Of a stretch of 64,000 nt of DNA, positions 61,878 to 64,000 are shown piece after piece (within the stretch, counting starts at the first letter, position 1; each line of letters starts with the position of its first letter). The stretch covers positions 108,439 through 172,438 of the forward strand of contig DEHZ01000012.1 of the NCBI GenBank assembly GCA_002352205.1, given 5' to 3'. Position numbers and translations under genes: made by a program. Below the pieces are notes generated by a model. It was not told where the DNA came from. It did not search any database and saw only the letters and a list, made by a program, of their open reading frames with translations. This DNA comes from Flavobacterium sp. UBA2787. Its GTDB lineage: Bacteria > Bacteroidota > Bacteroidia > Flavobacteriales > Flavobacteriaceae.

Positions 61878-62516
61878 TTAAATTACCATTTTAATAGTTT
61901 CTTTTAATTCACTCATCATCATCGCAGTAGCACCCCAAACAATGTGTTCTTTTACTAAAAAAGCGGGTACATCAATTTCATTGGCATAGGAAGTAGTTAA
62001 TTTTCTCATCACCACATTTTTATCATCCAAAAAGTCGCGTAACGACAATTCGATTATGCCGGCCACTTCATCTTCTTGCATTATAAATTCCAATTCTTTT
62101 TGACATACTCCTAAAAAGGGAGAAACCAAAAAATTACTTGGTGGTATGTAAACATCTGTAAACGACTTAACAATTTCAACATGCATTCTATTCACGCCAA
62201 TCTCTTCTTCTGCTTCACGCAAAGCAGTGTGAGCCAACGACTCATCTTCTAATTCTACTTTCCCACCCGGAAAAGCAATCTGTGAAGAATGAACGCCTGG
62301 ATACGTATTCCGAACAATCAACACCAAATGCGTTTCATTATTTTTAGGATAAAAAAGCATTAAAACCGCCGCTTTTCTAGGCTGATACGAATCATAATCA
62401 ATCTCCTTTAATAACTCTTGACGAAACAAAGGAGCCATTTTTAAATGGGCAGTTGTAGCAGGAAGCGATTCTTTTGCTATTTTTGGAACATATTTTAAAA
62501 AATCATGAAACTCCAT
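61878..62516 (-). CDS. Nudix CoA pyrophosphatase
   Basis: A 212-residue Nudix hydrolase with the exact Nudix box GX5EX7REUXEEXGU (from GGKVELEDE to EEEIGV) and the UPF0035 CoA-specific SQIAFPGGK context. It splits CoA to 3',5'-ADP and phosphopantetheine and guards against oxidised or excess CoA. Its start (62516) overlaps the start of the divergent cyclophilin gene (62505) by 12 bp, so its promoter must lie inside that gene. Confidence 0.9.
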   Translation of the reverse strand: MEFHDFLKYVPKIAKESLPATTAHLKMAPLFRQELLKEIDYDSYQPRKAAVLMLFYPKNNETHLVLIVRNTYPGVHSSQIAFPGGKVELEDESLAHTALREAEEEIGVNRMHVEIVKSFTDVYIPPSNFLVSPFLGVCQKELEFIMQEDEVAGIIELSLRDFLDDKNVVMRKLTTSYANEIDVPAFLVKEHIVWGATAMMMSELKETIKMVI

Positions 62517-63209
62517 AAAATCTTCCTTTTTTTGCTATTTTTTTTAATCGTTTCGTGTGAAAAGAAAACTAAAGATACTACAGAAAAAAATAGAGAGCAA
62601 AAAAATGATTCAGTAAACATAAAAAATAGTGCTCCAAAGCCAAAATACGATCTAGAAACAATTGTTCTTACAGACGAAAATGTAGTCGATTTTTTAATGT
62701 GGTATGGCGAGAGAAATCCAGAAAAAAAAGTTCTTATCGAGACAGAATATGGAAATATCGAAATTGAATTATCCGATAAAACTCCACTCCATAGAGCCAA
62801 TTTTATTTACTTGGTCAAAAAGAACTATTTCAATACGACTTATTTTCATCGGGTTGTTAAAAATTTCATCATACAAGGTGGAAGTTCAGATGAATCAATT
62901 ACAAAAAAAGATAGAAAAAACATTGGCAAATACCTCATTCCTCCCGAATTTAATAACGCCCTCAAGCACCATTACGGAGCCTTAGCCGCTGCAAGATTAT
63001 GGGAAGAGAACCCAGAAAAACTTAGCAATCCTTATGAATTTTATTTCGTTCAAAACAAAAATGGAGCCCATCATTTAGACAAAGAGCACACCGTTTTTGG
63101 CAAAATAACTAAAGGTTTTGAAGTAATGGATGAAATTGCCAACCAAGAAACCGACAAAAAAGAATTTCCACTTTTGAATATAAAAATCAAAGCAACTCTC
63201 ATCAACTAA
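62505..63209 (+). CDS. Cyclophilin-type peptidyl-prolyl isomerase, lipoprotein
   Basis: A 234-residue lipoprotein (lipobox LIVSC, Cys at 18) with a spacer of ~60 residues, then a cyclophilin domain (VLIETEYGNIEIELSD, FHRVVKNFIIQGG with the catalytic Arg, GFEVMDEIANQ). It folds envelope proteins in the periplasm. The domain has an insertion (DESITKKDRKNIG to AARLWEENP) compared with PpiA. It is coupled to DUF4268 by a one-base overlap (TAATG). Confidence 0.88.
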   Translation: MKLHKIFLFLLFFLIVSCEKKTKDTTEKNREQKNDSVNIKNSAPKPKYDLETIVLTDENVVDFLMWYGERNPEKKVLIETEYGNIEIELSDKTPLHRANFIYLVKKNYFNTTYFHRVVKNFIIQGGSSDESITKKDRKNIGKYLIPPEFNNALKHHYGALAAARLWEENPEKLSNPYEFYFVQNKNGAHHLDKEHTVFGKITKGFEVMDEIANQETDKKEFPLLNIKIKATLIN

Positions 63210-63652
63210 TGTTCAGCAAAGAAGAAGCACAAAAAATAAAACGTGAATTTTGGATAACCTTTGCACAGGAATATCCAAGAAAATGGTTGCTCTACAACAC
63301 CAAAATAAAAGATGTAACCTTCAAATTTCATGTCGATAACAAAAAAGCCATGGTTTCTTTAGATATCGAACCCAAAGACGAAGAGCACCGAAAAATCTAT
63401 TTCGAAAAAATTGAATCACTCAAAACCATCCTCACAGAAAATTATTTAGAAGACGCCATCTTCGAAAAAAATTTCCACCTTGAAAACGGAAAAATCATCA
63501 GCCGTATTTGGGTCGAAATCGACAGTATTAGCATCAACAACAAATCCACTTGGAAAACAATTTTCGCCTTCTTTGCAGAAAAAATGGAATCCTTCGAATA
63601 CTTCTTCTACGAACACGAAGACTACATTAAAGACTTAGATATCAACACCTAA
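63209..63652 (+). CDS. DUF4268 protein
   Basis: A 147-residue soluble protein beginning MFSKEEAQKIKREFW, with VSLDIEPKDEEHRKIYFEKI and a C-terminal WKTIFAFFAEKMESFEYFF segment; it matches DUF4268, an uncharacterised domain that elsewhere is fused to nucleases or stands alone. The start overlaps the cyclophilin stop, so the genes are co-translated. Cytosolic. Confidence 0.75.
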   Translation: MFSKEEAQKIKREFWITFAQEYPRKWLLYNTKIKDVTFKFHVDNKKAMVSLDIEPKDEEHRKIYFEKIESLKTILTENYLEDAIFEKNFHLENGKIISRIWVEIDSISINNKSTWKTIFAFFAEKMESFEYFFYEHEDYIKDLDINT

Positions 63653-63672
63653 CCTGAAACTTCAACCCTGAA

Positions 63673-63900
63673 ACGAACCATTAGGGCGTGCCCCTCCGAC
63701 AAGCTCCGGGTCGGGCTATCCGCTGCAAGTCCTCGGCCAAAGGTTGGTTTTTGTCGGGTTGTGCTCAGCTTCTTTGGTCGCCGGCACAACCCGCAAAAAC
63801 ACAAACCTTTCTCCTGTGGGCTTTCCGCTACTATCCCTCACGCACTTCAGTGCATCAAAACATTTCAAAGCAAATAAATTCGCAAAAGAGTCGTAGTTTT
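63673..63900. repeat. GC-rich intergenic repeat element with long hairpin
   Basis: A conspicuously GC-rich stretch compared with the surroundings. CGGGTTGTGC (63755-63764) pairs with GCACAACCCG (63784-63793) around 19 nt, and AAGGTT/AACCTT-type arms extend the stem outward. GGGCTATCCGCT and GGGCTTTCCGCT occur near its two ends. The frame across it is not a credible gene. A CCTGAAA-type word precedes it, and CGAGCGATAGCGAACTAGCG near 63948 resembles the small insert at 26563. Confidence 0.7.
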
Positions 63901-64000
63901 CAGTTCTAGCTCTCCCTCAATCTTGTCATACCGATGAAGGAGGACACGAGCGATAGCGAACTAGCGAAGAAGCAATCCCTTTCTGTGTTTTCCGTGTTTT
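63901..64000. other. Non-coding end of window with dispersed repeat words
   Basis: After 63900 there is no gene before the window ends. The stretch TTGTCATACCGATGAAGG then CGAGCGATAGCGAACTAGCG is a mosaic of words that occur in flavobacterial intergenic repeats; it may continue beyond the window. Confidence 0.4.

Noticed and set aside
63688-63909. Plus-strand open frame of 73 codons
   Set aside because: Falls in the GC-rich hairpin element; composition is unlike genes of this genome.
1-64000. tRNA, rRNA, riboswitch, prophage or intact transposase
   Set aside because: None seen on reading; the holin-like gene at 50163 belongs to a stress operon, not to a phage. A tRNAscan or Rfam search was not possible here.

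Overview
The window is AT-rich, gene-dense chromosomal DNA that I assign to Bacteroidota, most likely family Flavobacteriaceae and close to Flavobacterium. The main grounds are: two proteins with C-terminal type IX secretion (Por) sorting domains, type III glutamine synthetase, the long Bacteroidota form of PurM, a fused isobutyryl-CoA-mutase-like protein (IcmF), many small lipoproteins, and promoters with a TAnnTTTG -7 box. There is no rRNA, tRNA or CRISPR array and no intact transposase. The species cannot be named from this sequence.

Region by region. 0-8.8 kb: tail of an MCE/MlaD lipid-transport protein, a large T9SS-secreted repeat protein, a GlcD-type FAD oxidoreductase, an AEC transporter, the G-protein chaperone MeaB and PurM. 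8.9-13.3 kb: three overlapping OmpA-like genes with an unusual Cys-Cys motif, a small T9SS protein and a secreted protein with five 40-residue repeats. 13.3-23.3 kb: glutamine synthetase III, a Ca2+/Na+ antiporter, lipoproteins, an SMP-30-like protein, alpha/beta hydrolases and a YdjM-like membrane hydrolase. 23.3-32.9 kb: an accessory stretch with an integron attC-like structure between two small orphan genes (one a DUF5071 putative immunity protein), a LuxR-type two-component pair split by a tandem MITE-like element, two displaced copies of the 3' end of the hydrolase at 22.4-23.3 kb, an XRE regulator, two unknown membrane proteins, a 122-bp tandem repeat and a near-perfect 32-bp hairpin. 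32.9-42 kb: icmF, DUF4197 lipoprotein, alpha/beta hydrolase, a cobalamin/metal-binding receptor in an operon with a MORN protein, a DUF2490 protein and pyrF. 42-51.6 kb: a general-stress and envelope cluster (two CsbD, AI-2E transporter, lipocalin-like lipoprotein, AraC-type regulator, CheY-like receiver, CHASE3-PAS kinase, YihY/BrkB, beta-barrel protein, lmo0937-like, YtxH, holin-like, DUF6565). 51.7-64 kb: prfA, small lipoproteins, pepD, a ferredoxin, DUF3810, NDH-2, an ECF sigma factor with a membrane partner, an acyltransferase, a Nudix CoA pyrophosphatase, a cyclophilin-type lipoprotein and DUF4268.

The strongest new observation is a shared promoter layout in front of three transcripts of the stress cluster: TATAACAA, 13 bp, TGTAACA, 20 bp, then a TAAnTTTG-like -7 box, with identical spacing each time. 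The two 5' boxes form a direct repeat with a 21-bp period sitting where the -33 element should be, as expected for an activator site. The cluster itself encodes an AraC-type regulator, a receiver and a kinase that could be its controllers. The second is the cassette-like architecture at 23.5-24.6 kb, ending beside a displaced piece of the neighbouring hydrolase gene. Intergenic DNA is also rich in repeats: a composite element occurs at 15.7-16.1 and 59.6-59.8 kb, with a palindrome nested in the second copy.
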